Origin: Amnimonas aquatica
GTDB lineage: Bacteria > Pseudomonadota > Gammaproteobacteria > Pseudomonadales > Moraxellaceae
DNA: 6,281 nt
Direction: 5' to 3'
Assembly: GCF_002943415.1 (NCBI RefSeq)
Contig: NZ_PTQZ01000099.1
Span: forward strand, 1 to 6,281
Shown: positions 1-5,560 of the stretch, piece after piece
Numbering within the stretch: position 1 is the stretch's first letter
How the letters are laid out: every line of letters starts with the position of its first letter
Notes under the pieces: generated by a model
Told to the model about the DNA's origin: nothing
The model's database searches: none
What the model saw: only the letters and a program-made list of their open reading frames with translations
Translations under genes and position numbers: made by a program

Positions 1-497
1 TGGCCACGCTGTTCTCGGCCAACCTGCATGGCGCCGCCAGCCCGGACTCGCTGCCCGGCGACCTGCTGTTCATCAGCGCGAGCATCCTGTGGGCACTGTT
101 CACGGTCATGCTCAAGCGCTGGCAGGTGCGCGCGTTCGACGTCACGCTGGCGGTGGTGGCCATGTCGGCGATCATCTATCTGCCGGTCTACGCGCTGTTC
201 CTGCCCAAGCACATCGGCATGGCGCCAGCCGGCGAGATTGCCTTGCAGGCCTTCTTCCAGGGCTTCCTGGTGGTCTGCGTGGCGATGTGGACCTACGCCC
301 GGGCCACCGAGCTGCTGGGCGCGGTCAAGGTCGCGGTCATGATGTCCACCGTGCCGGTGGTCGGCACGCTGCTGTCGGTGCCTCTGCTGGGCGAGGATCT
401 CGGCAGCGGCGCGGCGCTGGGCGTGGTGATCGTCTTCCTCGGCGCCCTGCTGGGCGCGCTGGCGAAGTCGCCGGCTGCCGCCCCGGGACCGCGCTGA
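1..497 (+). CDS. DMT-superfamily EamA transporter, C-terminal half (5' end outside window)
   Basis: Inner-membrane drug/metabolite transporter of the EamA type; substrate unknown. The reading frame is open from base 3 and ends at TGA 495-497, giving 164 visible residues. The visible part is one five-helix EamA repeat. Hydrophobic segments, counted from the first visible residue, lie near residues 20-38, 44-65, 78-100, 108-128 and 135-155, separated by short polar loops such as LKRWQVRAFD and YARATELLGA. The motif DLLFISASILWALF at the start of the repeat is typical of the family. A complete protein would have ten helices and about 290-300 residues, so roughly the first 130 are missing. The gene converges on folE with only 20 bp between stop codons. 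The start codon, the first repeat and any promoter cannot be seen. The family call is secure; no substrate can be inferred from the neighbours. Confidence 0.88.
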   Translation, partial: ATLFSANLHGAASPDSLPGDLLFISASILWALFTVMLKRWQVRAFDVTLAVVAMSAIIYLPVYALFLPKHIGMAPAGEIALQAFFQGFLVVCVAMWTYARATELLGAVKVAVMMSTVPVVGTLLSVPLLGEDLGSGAALGVVIVFLGALLGALAKSPAAAPGPR

Positions 498-517
498 TTC
501 CCTGTTCGGGGATTGGG

Positions 518-1072
518 TCAGTCCCTGATCAGCGCCAGGAACTCGTTGCGCGTCTGCGCGTTGTCGCGGAAGGCGCCGAGCATGATCGAGGTCTTCATCA
601 CCGAGTTCTGCTTCTCCACGCCACGCATCATCATGCACATGTGCTTGGCCTCGATGGTCACCGCCACGCCTTTTGCGTCGGTGACGCGCTGGATGGCGTC
701 CGCGATCTGCTTGGTCAGGTTCTCCTGGATCTGCAGGCGGCGCGCGTACATGTCGGCGATGCGCGCGACCTTGGACAGCCCCAGCACCTTGCCGGACGGG
801 ATGTAGGCCACGTGCACCTTGCCGATGAAGGGCAGCAGGTGGTGCTCGCACAGCGAATACAGCTCGATGTCCTTGACCAGCACCATCTGGTCGTTGTCCG
901 ACGGGAAGATGGCATTGTTGACGATGACGTCGAGGTCTTCCTCGTAGCCCTTGCACAGGTACTTGAAGGCCTTGGCGGCGCGCTTGGGCGTGTCCAGCAG
1001 GCCGGGGCGGTCCAGGTCCTCGCCCACGGCGCGGATGATGTCGGCGTAGGCGGTGTCCATGGTGCGGTCCAT
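518..1072 (-). CDS. folE: GTP cyclohydrolase I (FolE)
   Basis: Cytosolic zinc enzyme that converts GTP to 7,8-dihydroneopterin triphosphate, the first step of tetrahydrofolate synthesis and also an entry to 7-deazaguanine (queuosine) synthesis. The start taken at 1072 gives 184 residues. Zinc ligands are Cys75 and His78 in LCEHH and Cys146 in KHMCMMMRG; the catalytic histidines are His77 and His144. Other family landmarks are [15 protein letters not shown] near 25-39, [11 protein letters not shown] at 91-101 and [10 protein letters not shown] at 111-120. The short N-terminus resembles the roughly 180-residue Pseudomonas form rather than the 222-residue E. coli one. A second ATG at 1060 (180 residues) fits about equally well, since neither has a clear Shine-Dalgarno. 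The open frame extends to 1279, but that extension is arginine/alanine-rich shadow sequence. It lies 118 bp downstream of the Smr gene on the same strand and may be co-transcribed or use its own promoter near 1112-1140. Confidence 0.96.
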   Translation of the reverse strand: MDRTMDTAYADIIRAVGEDLDRPGLLDTPKRAAKAFKYLCKGYEEDLDVIVNNAIFPSDNDQMVLVKDIELYSLCEHHLLPFIGKVHVAYIPSGKVLGLSKVARIADMYARRLQIQENLTKQIADAIQRVTDAKGVAVTIEAKHMCMMMRGVEKQNSVMKTSIMLGAFRDNAQTRNEFLALIRD

Positions 1073-1111
1073 AAGCGGTGGTCTCGTGCGAAAGCGTGTA
1101 ATGAAGCGCGC

Positions 1112-1140
1112 ACCGTAGCGGGAAGCGCGCGATGAGTCAA
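1112..1140 (-). promoter_or_regulatory. Candidate sigma-70 promoter for folE
   Basis: Read on the - strand, TTGACT (1140-1135, five of six -35 consensus bases) is followed after exactly 17 bp by TACGGT (1117-1112, three of six -10 bases). Transcription would start near 1105, giving a leader of about 33 nt before the ATG at 1072. The -35 box and spacing are good but the -10 is weak, so this is tentative. If real, folE can be expressed independently of the upstream Smr gene. Confidence 0.35.
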
Positions 1141-1190
1141 AGCGGCGGCCCGCGGCGCGGTCAGTCGCGCGCAGGTATGGCGGGCGGGTG

Positions 1191-1892
1191 TCAGCCCGGG
1201 CTGCGCGCGTCGCGCTTGTCCGGGTGATCATCGGGCGTGCCGGTCTCGCGCTGGCGGCGCAGCAGCACCAGCACGGCACCGGTGCCGCCGTCGCGCGGCG
1301 GTGCGCTGGCGAAGGCCAGCACCGGTGGCAGCTGGCGCAGCCAGCCGTTGACGGCGGTCTTGAGCAGGGCCTGACCGTTGACCTGGCCCTTGCCGTGCAC
1401 GACCTTGGCCACCTGCACGCCCTCGCGCGCGGCTTCGTCGAGCAGCTGCAGCACGGCCTCGCGCGCCTGTTCCAGGGTGCAGCCGTGCAGGTCCACGGCG
1501 GCCTTCCAGACCAGCTGGCCGGCCTTCAGGCGCTCGAACTGCTTGTCCTGCACGCCGTTGCGCTTGAACGCCAGCACGGCCTCGGGCGCGATGCCGGTCT
1601 GCAGCGCCACGGTGTCCGACAGCGGCACCTGCGTGCGCTCGTCCTCGCCCTCGGCCTGCGCGCGGCGCAGCAGGGTCATGGCATCCGGCTTGCGCGGCTT
1701 CTGCGCGCGTGGCGGCGGCGCGGCCGTTTCCATGCGCTTCGCACCCTTCGTGGCCTGGGCGAACAGCGCCTCGTCGCTGAGCTCGGGCTCGGGGCGGGCC
1801 GGGACGCTGGCGGTGGCCGGTTTCGCGGCGGGCACGACCGGGGCCTCGGCCTTGAGCTGGCGGCGCAGGGAAGTGAGCAGGGGGTCTTTCAT
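1191..1892 (-). CDS. Smr-domain (MutS2 C-terminal-like) nuclease, SmrA/SmrB type
   Basis: The 233-residue protein carries a C-terminal Smr domain. Its landmarks are DLHG at 134-137, HGKG at 166-169 and [12 protein letters not shown] at 202-213. The Asp and His of DLH are the residues implicated in RNA cleavage by E. coli SmrB, which cuts mRNA at collided ribosomes. The N-terminal part, about residues 15-85, is rich in Ala, Pro and Lys and looks disordered. A conserved-looking linker ([18 protein letters not shown], 109-126) precedes the domain. The last 20 residues are a charged tail. It is divergent from prmB, the position smrB occupies in E. coli as I recall, which favours an SmrB orthologue. 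However, the loop after HGKG is longer than I remember for SmrB and closer to SmrA (YdaL), so I give no symbol. The ATG at 1892 lacks an obvious Shine-Dalgarno but sits about 24 nt after a strong predicted promoter. folE follows on the same strand. Confidence 0.9.
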   Translation of the reverse strand: MKDPLLTSLRRQLKAEAPVVPAAKPATASVPARPEPELSDEALFAQATKGAKRMETAAPPPRAQKPRKPDAMTLLRRAQAEGEDERTQVPLSDTVALQTGIAPEAVLAFKRNGVQDKQFERLKAGQLVWKAAVDLHGCTLEQAREAVLQLLDEAAREGVQVAKVVHGKGQVNGQALLKTAVNGWLRQLPPVLAFASAPPRDGGTGAVLVLLRRQRETGTPDDHPDKRDARSPG

Positions 1893-1922
1893 GGCGGCTA
1901 CCGGTCAGCGGGCGGTCTGCCG

Positions 1923-1951
1923 ATTATAGGCAAGATGCCCGGTCGTGCCGA
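1923..1951 (-). promoter_or_regulatory. Sigma-70-type promoter for the Smr gene (and probably folE)
   Basis: On the - strand a perfect -10 TATAAT (1928-1923) lies 17 bp from TCGGCA (1951-1946), which matches four of six -35 bases. The predicted start is near 1916, leaving about 24 nt of leader before the ATG at 1892. In DNA this GC-rich a consensus TATAAT at correct spacing just upstream of a gene is unlikely to be chance. A 5-bp inverted repeat (CCGGT 1939-1943, ACCGG 1952-1956) brackets the -35 box and might be an operator, but it is short. Confidence 0.6.
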
Positions 1952-2014
1952 ACCGGCCTTGCTGTCCGTTGTTCCTCTGATTGGTCAAGGCAGTCTGAGG
2001 TTGTCATGCCGGGC

Positions 2015-2054
2015 CCGGGAGCCTGCGCCATTTCATGCCGGCGCAGGCTCCCGG
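2015..2054. repeat. Perfect 15-bp inverted repeat in the smr/prmB divergent region
   Basis: The left arm 2015-2029 (CCGGGAGCCTGCGCC) is exactly complementary to the right arm 2040-2054, with a 10-nt loop (2030-2039). No T-run follows on either strand, so it does not look like an intrinsic terminator. It lies between two divergent genes, where a terminator would not be expected. A TCATGCCGG sequence occurs twice (2004-2012 and 2033-2041), and a 10-bp palindrome CCGGGCCCGG (2009-2018) overlaps the left arm. The form resembles REP-like extragenic palindromes of gammaproteobacteria. Being a member of a repeat family is inference; the inverted repeat itself is seen directly. Confidence 0.8.
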
Positions 2055-2091
2055 AGGCTGCCCGCCCTCACTACGGCTCCGGAAATCCGTG

Positions 2092-2097
2092 TAGAAT
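2092..2097 (+). promoter_or_regulatory. Candidate -10 box for prmB-aroC
   Basis: TAGAAT matches five of six bases of the -10 consensus and would start transcription near 2104, about 27 nt before the prmB GTG. No good -35 hexamer is found at 16-19 bp upstream (the sequence near 2068-2074 is TCACTAC), so only half of a promoter is supported. It is nevertheless the most promoter-like sequence I see on the + strand of the divergent region. Confidence 0.33.
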
Positions 2098-2121
2098 CAC
2101 ACCCTTGATTCCCCACGCGCC

Positions 2122-2125
2122 GGAG
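2122..2125 (+). promoter_or_regulatory. Ribosome-binding site of prmB
   Basis: GGAG ends 5 nt before GTG 2131-2133. This supports the GTG as the true start; no ATG or other in-frame start gives a full-length N-terminus. The site can pair with either of two upstream segments, 2075-2082 or 2052-2059, if the transcript begins far enough upstream. Confidence 0.6.
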
Positions 2126-2130
2126 CCTCC

Positions 2131-3087
2131 GTGAGCCACGATCTGCCCGCCCTGACCCTGTCCGACGACCTCCTCGCCGAGGCGCAGCGCGAGCTGCTGA
2201 CCGTGCGTGACTGGATCCGCTTCTGCGTCAGCAGTTTCCGGGGCTGTGACGTGCACCTGGGCCACGGCACCAGCGATCCGTTCGCCGAGGCCTCGGCGCT
2301 GGTCATGCAGACACTCAATCTGGAGTGGTCGGCGGACGAGGAGATCCTCGACGCGCGCATCCTGCCGTCCGAGCGCGCGCAGCTCGCCGAGACCCTGCGC
2401 CGGCGCGTCAACGAGCGCACGCCGCTGGCCTACCTGCTCAACCTCAGCTATTTCTGCGGACTGCCGTTCTATGTCGACGAGCGCGTGCTGGTGCCGCGCT
2501 CGCCCATCGCCGAGCTGATCGAGGACCGTTTCCTGCCCTGGCTGAAGGATGAGCCGCAGCGCATCCTCGACCTGTGCACGGGTTCGGGCTGCATCGCCAT
2601 CGCCTGCGCCAAGGAGTTTCCGGAGGCCTTCGTCGATGCCACCGACCTCTCGCTGGACGCGCTCTCGGTGGCAGCGCTGAACGTCGAGCACCACGAGCTG
2701 GGCGAGCGCGTCAGCCTGCTGGAGTCGGATGTGTTCAGCAAGCTGCCGGGCCAGCGCTACGACCTCATCGTCAGCAACCCGCCGTATGTCGATGCCGAAG
2801 ACATGGCCGACCTGCCCGAGGAGTTCCTGCGCGAGCCGGAGCTGGGCCTGGCCTCCGGTCCGGACGGGCTGGACGTGACCAAGCGCATCCTCGCCGAGGC
2901 CGCCGACTACCTCACCGAAGACGGCGTGCTGGTGATCGAGGTGGGCAATTCGCAGTGGGCGCTGGAGCAGACCTTCCCGGAAGTGGAGTTCGTCTGGGTC
3001 GAGTTCGAGCGCGGCGGCAAGGGCGTGTTCGTGCTCACCGCCGCCCAGTGCCGCGAGCACCAGGCCCTGTTCGAAACCAGCATCTGA
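2131..3087 (+). CDS. prmB: Ribosomal protein L3 N5-glutamine methyltransferase (PrmB)
   Basis: SAM-dependent enzyme that methylates a glutamine side-chain amide of 50S protein L3 (Gln150 in E. coli), acting during ribosome assembly in the cytosol. The GTG start gives 318 residues, close to the roughly 310 of E. coli. An N-terminal helical substrate-binding region occupies about 1-115. [10 protein letters not shown] (121-130) is the PrmB form of this motif; PrmC/HemK has PRPET-type sequence there, which separates the two paralogues. SAM-binding motif I is [11 protein letters not shown] (147-157). The catalytic NPPY (216-219) holds the substrate glutamine. [10 protein letters not shown] (239-248) and the C-terminal [11 protein letters not shown] (292-302) are also characteristic. 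It is divergent from the Smr gene and lies 56 bp upstream of aroC, the classic prmB-aroC pair, so the two are probably co-transcribed. Confidence 0.96.
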   Translation: MSHDLPALTLSDDLLAEAQRELLTVRDWIRFCVSSFRGCDVHLGHGTSDPFAEASALVMQTLNLEWSADEEILDARILPSERAQLAETLRRRVNERTPLAYLLNLSYFCGLPFYVDERVLVPRSPIAELIEDRFLPWLKDEPQRILDLCTGSGCIAIACAKEFPEAFVDATDLSLDALSVAALNVEHHELGERVSLLESDVFSKLPGQRYDLIVSNPPYVDAEDMADLPEEFLREPELGLASGPDGLDVTKRILAEAADYLTEDGVLVIEVGNSQWALEQTFPEVEFVWVEFERGGKGVFVLTAAQCREHQALFETSI

Positions 3088-3129
3088 TCCACCGCCGGGC
3101 GTCGCGTGGCCCCGGCATGGCGTATTTCT

Positions 3130-3134
3130 GAGGA
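3130..3134 (+). promoter_or_regulatory. Ribosome-binding site of aroC
   Basis: GAGGA ends 9 nt before ATG 3144-3146, a normal spacing, and fixes the aroC start. A 6-bp GC hairpin (GCCGGG 3094-3099 with CCCGGC 3111-3116, 11-nt loop) lies upstream in the prmB-aroC gap. It has no T-run and I do not call it a terminator. Confidence 0.65.
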
Positions 3135-3143
3135 TACCGACCC

Positions 3144-4259
3144 ATGGCCGGCAACAGCATCGGACAAGTCTTCACAGTCACCACAGCGGGCGAGTCGCAC
3201 GGACCGGCGCTGACCGCCATCGTCGATGGCGTGCCGCCGGGCATCGCGCTGACCGAGGCCGACCTGCAGGTCGATCTCGACCGCCGCAAGCCGGGCACGT
3301 CGTCGTTCGCCACCCAGCGCAAGGAAGAGGACATCGTCAGGATCCTCTCCGGCGTGTTCGAGGGCAGGACGACCGGCACGCCGATCGCGCTGCTGATCGA
3401 GAACACCGACCAGCGCTCCAAGGACTACGGCAACATCGCCGAGACCTTCAGGCCGGCGCATGCCGACTACACCTACACGCACAAGTACGGCTTCCGCGAC
3501 TACCGCGGCGGCGGCCGTTCCAGCGCGCGCGAGACCGCCATGCGCGTGGCCGCCGGCGCGATCGCGCGCAAGGTGCTGGCCGAGCGCTTCGGCGTGACCG
3601 TGCGCGGCCGCGTTTCGCAGATCGGTGATATCAAAGCGCAGGCCTGCGACTGGGATTACGTGCGCGAAAACCCGTTCTTCTGCGGCGACCGCGAGGCGGT
3701 GCCGAAAATGGAGCAGCTGGTGCTGTCCATGCGCACCGAGGGCTCCAGTATCGGCGCCGCCGTCGAAGTCTTCGCCCACGGCCTGCCGGCGGGTTGGGGC
3801 GAGCCGGTGTTCGACCGGCTCGATGCCGACATCGCGCATGCCATGATGAGCATCAACGCGGTCAAGGGCGTGGAGATCGGCGACGGCTTCGCGGTGGTCA
3901 GCCAGCGCGGCGAGGAGCACCGCGACGAGCTGACGCCGGAGGGCTTCCTCAGCAACCACGCCGGCGGCGTGCTCGGCGGCATTTCCAGCGGCCAGGACAT
4001 CGTGGTGCGCATCGCGCTCAAGCCGACATCGAGCATCACCACGCCGGGCCGCAGCATCAACACCCGCGGCGAGGCCATCGACGTGGTCACCAAGGGCCGT
4101 CATGACCCCTGCGTGGGCGTGCGCGCGACGCCGATCGCGGAGGCCATGCTGGCCATCGTGCTGCTCGACCATGCGCTGCGCCATCGCGCCCAGAACCATG
4201 GTGTCGTCAGCGGCGTGCCGATGATTCCCGGACAGGCAGCGCCGGGCGCGCAGGGCTGA
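3144..4259 (+). CDS. aroC: Chorismate synthase (AroC)
   Basis: Last enzyme of the shikimate pathway. It removes the 3-phosphate of EPSP by trans-1,4-elimination to give chorismate, and it needs reduced FMN although there is no net redox change. Chorismate feeds Phe, Tyr, Trp, p-aminobenzoate (folate), ubiquinone and siderophores. The protein has 371 residues against about 361 in E. coli, with a slightly longer C-terminal tail. Signatures in order: GESHG (16-20, catalytic His19); [17 protein letters not shown] (47-63); RPAHADYT (103-110, catalytic His106); [10 protein letters not shown] (122-131); [15 protein letters not shown] (272-286); and GRHDPC (318-323, catalytic Asp321). All key residues are intact. 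The ATG at 3144 has a GAGGA ribosome site. It follows prmB by 56 bp and precedes the MFS gene by 73 bp on the same strand, which suggests a prmB-aroC(-MFS) unit. Confidence 0.98.
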   Translation: MAGNSIGQVFTVTTAGESHGPALTAIVDGVPPGIALTEADLQVDLDRRKPGTSSFATQRKEEDIVRILSGVFEGRTTGTPIALLIENTDQRSKDYGNIAETFRPAHADYTYTHKYGFRDYRGGGRSSARETAMRVAAGAIARKVLAERFGVTVRGRVSQIGDIKAQACDWDYVRENPFFCGDREAVPKMEQLVLSMRTEGSSIGAAVEVFAHGLPAGWGEPVFDRLDADIAHAMMSINAVKGVEIGDGFAVVSQRGEEHRDELTPEGFLSNHAGGVLGGISSGQDIVVRIALKPTSSITTPGRSINTRGEAIDVVTKGRHDPCVGVRATPIAEAMLAIVLLDHALRHRAQNHGVVSGVPMIPGQAAPGAQG

Positions 4260-4267
4260 GCCGGCCG

Positions 4268-4286
4268 GGCCGGGGCATGACCGGCC
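4268..4286 (+). other. GC hairpin just after aroC
   Basis: GGCCGG (4268-4273) pairs perfectly with CCGGCC (4281-4286) around a 7-nt loop, starting 9 nt after the aroC stop codon. No T-run follows (the next bases are GCTGTGAG), so intrinsic termination is doubtful. It could protect the aroC mRNA 3' end or act as a weak pause. The GC richness makes a 6-bp stem only modestly significant. Confidence 0.35.
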
Positions 4287-4297
4287 GCTGTGAGCAG

Positions 4298-4325
4298 AGG
4301 AGGGCACCGGCATCCGCGCGGTGCC
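4298..4325 (+). promoter_or_regulatory. Strong Shine-Dalgarno followed by hairpin, upstream of the MFS gene
   Basis: AGGAGG (4298-4303) is the best Shine-Dalgarno in the window but is 29 nt from ATG 4333 and 17 nt from GTG 4321, both too far in linear sequence. Between them GGCACCG (4303-4309) pairs exactly with CGGTGCC (4319-4325) around a 9-nt loop. With the stem folded, AGGAG (4298-4302) is left single-stranded only 7 nt (4326-4332) from the ATG, an ideal spacing. The GTG lies inside the stem. A hairpin that shortens the SD-to-start distance is known from phage T4 gene 38. Its operation here is inference. Confidence 0.5.
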
Positions 4326-4332
4326 GGCAGAC

Positions 4333-5496
4333 ATGAGCAGCGCCCGCATTCCCTACGTCCCGCTGGGGGCGTTCTACTTCTTCTATTTCGCGGTGATCGG
4401 CGGCTTCATGCCCTACTGGGGCCTGTACCTGCAGTCGCTGGGCTTCGGCGCGGCCGAGATCGGCCAGCTCATGGCCATCGTCATGGCCACGCGCATCTTC
4501 GCGCCCAATTTCTGGGGCTATATCGCCGACCGCACCGGCAAGCGCCTGCTGCTGGTGCGCTTCGGCGCGCTGATGATCACGCTGGGCTGGCTGGGCGTGT
4601 TCCTGGCCCGCGAATTCTGGCCGCTGGCGCTGGTGCTGCTGGCCTACGGCTTCTTCCAGAACGCCATCCTCGCGCAGTTCGAGTCGGTGACCATGGCGCA
4701 CCTGGGCGAGCAGCGCGACCGCTACAGCCAGGTGCGGCTGTGGGGCTCGCTGGGCTTCATCGTGGTCGGCACCGGCCTGGGCGTCGCCTTCGACCACATC
4801 TCCCTGAGCGTGTTGCCGCTGGCCATGCTCGCCTGCGCGCTGGCGACCTGGCTCAGCAGCCTGGCGGTGCCGGACATCGCCACCGCGACCCGGCGCGACG
4901 CCAGCCACGGTTTCCGCGAGATCCTGCGCCGGCCGGCGGTGTGGACCTTCTTCGCCGCGCATTTCCTGCTGCTGCTCTCGCACGCGCCGTACTACACCTT
5001 CTACAGCATCCACCTCGAATCGCACGGCTACTCGCGCACCGAGATCGGCTGGCTGTGGGGGCTGGGCGTGGGCGCCGAGGTGCTGATGTTCCTGGTCATG
5101 CACAAGGTGCTGCCGCGTACCGGCGAGCAGCGCATGCTGCTGTGGAGCCTGCTGCTGTCGGCGCTGCGCTGGGTCATGATCGGCTTCGGCGCCGACCTGC
5201 CGGCGGTGATCTGGCTGGCGCAGCTGCTGCACGCGGCCAGTTTCGCGACCTTCCACGCCGCTGCCATGGTGGTGATCTTCCGCCATTTCGGCGACGGTCA
5301 TCAGGGCCAGGGCCAGGCGGTCTACAGCATGCTCTGGGGCGTGGGCGTGGCGCTGGGCTCGTGGGTGGCCGGCGCGGTCTGGTCGGTGGCGACGGCGCCG
5401 TGGATCTTCAGTGTCGCTGCGCTGCTGTGTCTGCTGGCCTGGGTGTTGTTGCACCAGGCCGGCACGAAGGCGTCCGCGCCCGCATCGCGGGCTTGA
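4333..5496 (+). CDS. Major facilitator superfamily transporter, HcaT/3-phenylpropionate permease-like
   Basis: Inner-membrane transporter of 387 residues, about the length of E. coli HcaT (379), with the pattern of about twelve hydrophobic segments expected of the superfamily. The first helix region contains FYFFYFAVIGGFMPYWGLYL (residues 15-34), characteristic of the MFS_1-like/HcaT branch. The helix 2-3 loop carries motif A as GYIADRTGKR (62-71). A soluble central loop follows helix 6, around DIATATRRDASHGFREILRR. Near the C-terminus GQGQAVYSMLWGVGVALG resembles the corresponding HcaT segment. The substrate is unknown: no aromatic catabolic genes are nearby, so the HcaT similarity should not be read as phenylpropionate uptake. 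I chose ATG 4333 over GTG 4321 because the upstream hairpin brings AGGAGG into register with the ATG; GTG would add four residues (MPAD). It follows aroC on the same strand. As I recall, an MFS gene also follows aroC in Pseudomonas. Confidence 0.9.
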   Translation: MSSARIPYVPLGAFYFFYFAVIGGFMPYWGLYLQSLGFGAAEIGQLMAIVMATRIFAPNFWGYIADRTGKRLLLVRFGALMITLGWLGVFLAREFWPLALVLLAYGFFQNAILAQFESVTMAHLGEQRDRYSQVRLWGSLGFIVVGTGLGVAFDHISLSVLPLAMLACALATWLSSLAVPDIATATRRDASHGFREILRRPAVWTFFAAHFLLLLSHAPYYTFYSIHLESHGYSRTEIGWLWGLGVGAEVLMFLVMHKVLPRTGEQRMLLWSLLLSALRWVMIGFGADLPAVIWLAQLLHAASFATFHAAAMVVIFRHFGDGHQGQGQAVYSMLWGVGVALGSWVAGAVWSVATAPWIFSVAALLCLLAWVLLHQAGTKASAPASRA

Positions 5497-5513
5497 ACTC
5501 GCAGGCTTGAAGA

Positions 5514-5560
5514 GGCGGCCTGAGCACCGGTCCTGGTCCGGCTTCGCGCTATCAGCCGCC
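5514..5560. terminator. Possible hairpin in the convergent MFS / methyltransferase gap
   Basis: GGCGGCCTGA (5514-5523) pairs with TCAGCCGCC (5552-5560) through nine base pairs with one bulged C (5520). A smaller CCGG/CCGG stem (5527-5530 with 5538-5541) can form inside. The structure spans the 55-bp gap between convergent stop codons and includes the methyltransferase stop. Only the - strand side has a few downstream T residues (TCTTC), so a role as a terminator, chiefly for the - strand gene, is weakly supported. Confidence 0.25.

Noticed and set aside
481..530. Terminator between the EamA transporter and folE
   Set aside because: Only short 4-5 bp stems (for example TCCC 499-502 with GGGA 509-512) can form and there is no T-run on either strand.
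89..1135. 348-codon + strand frame spanning the transporter end and folE
   Set aside because: It overlaps two real genes in other frames, has shadow-type composition, and shows no recognisable motif.
1073..1279. N-terminal extension of FolE to an ATG at 1279 (253 residues)
   Set aside because: The extra residues are Arg/Ala-rich and unlike any FolE, and they overlap the end of the Smr gene. The homologous N-terminus begins at or just after 1060-1072.
2907..4349. Long - strand open frames opposite prmB/aroC (up to 480 codons), and a 508-codon one at 4207-5733
   Set aside because: They are antisense shadows of well-supported genes, composed of His/Arg/Ala/Gly-rich sequence with no domain. GC-rich codon bias removes stop codons from the opposite strand.
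5491..5510. Direct repeat GGCTTGA around the MFS stop codon
   Set aside because: It is a single short duplication at the gene end, without a target-site or attachment-site context, and not informative.
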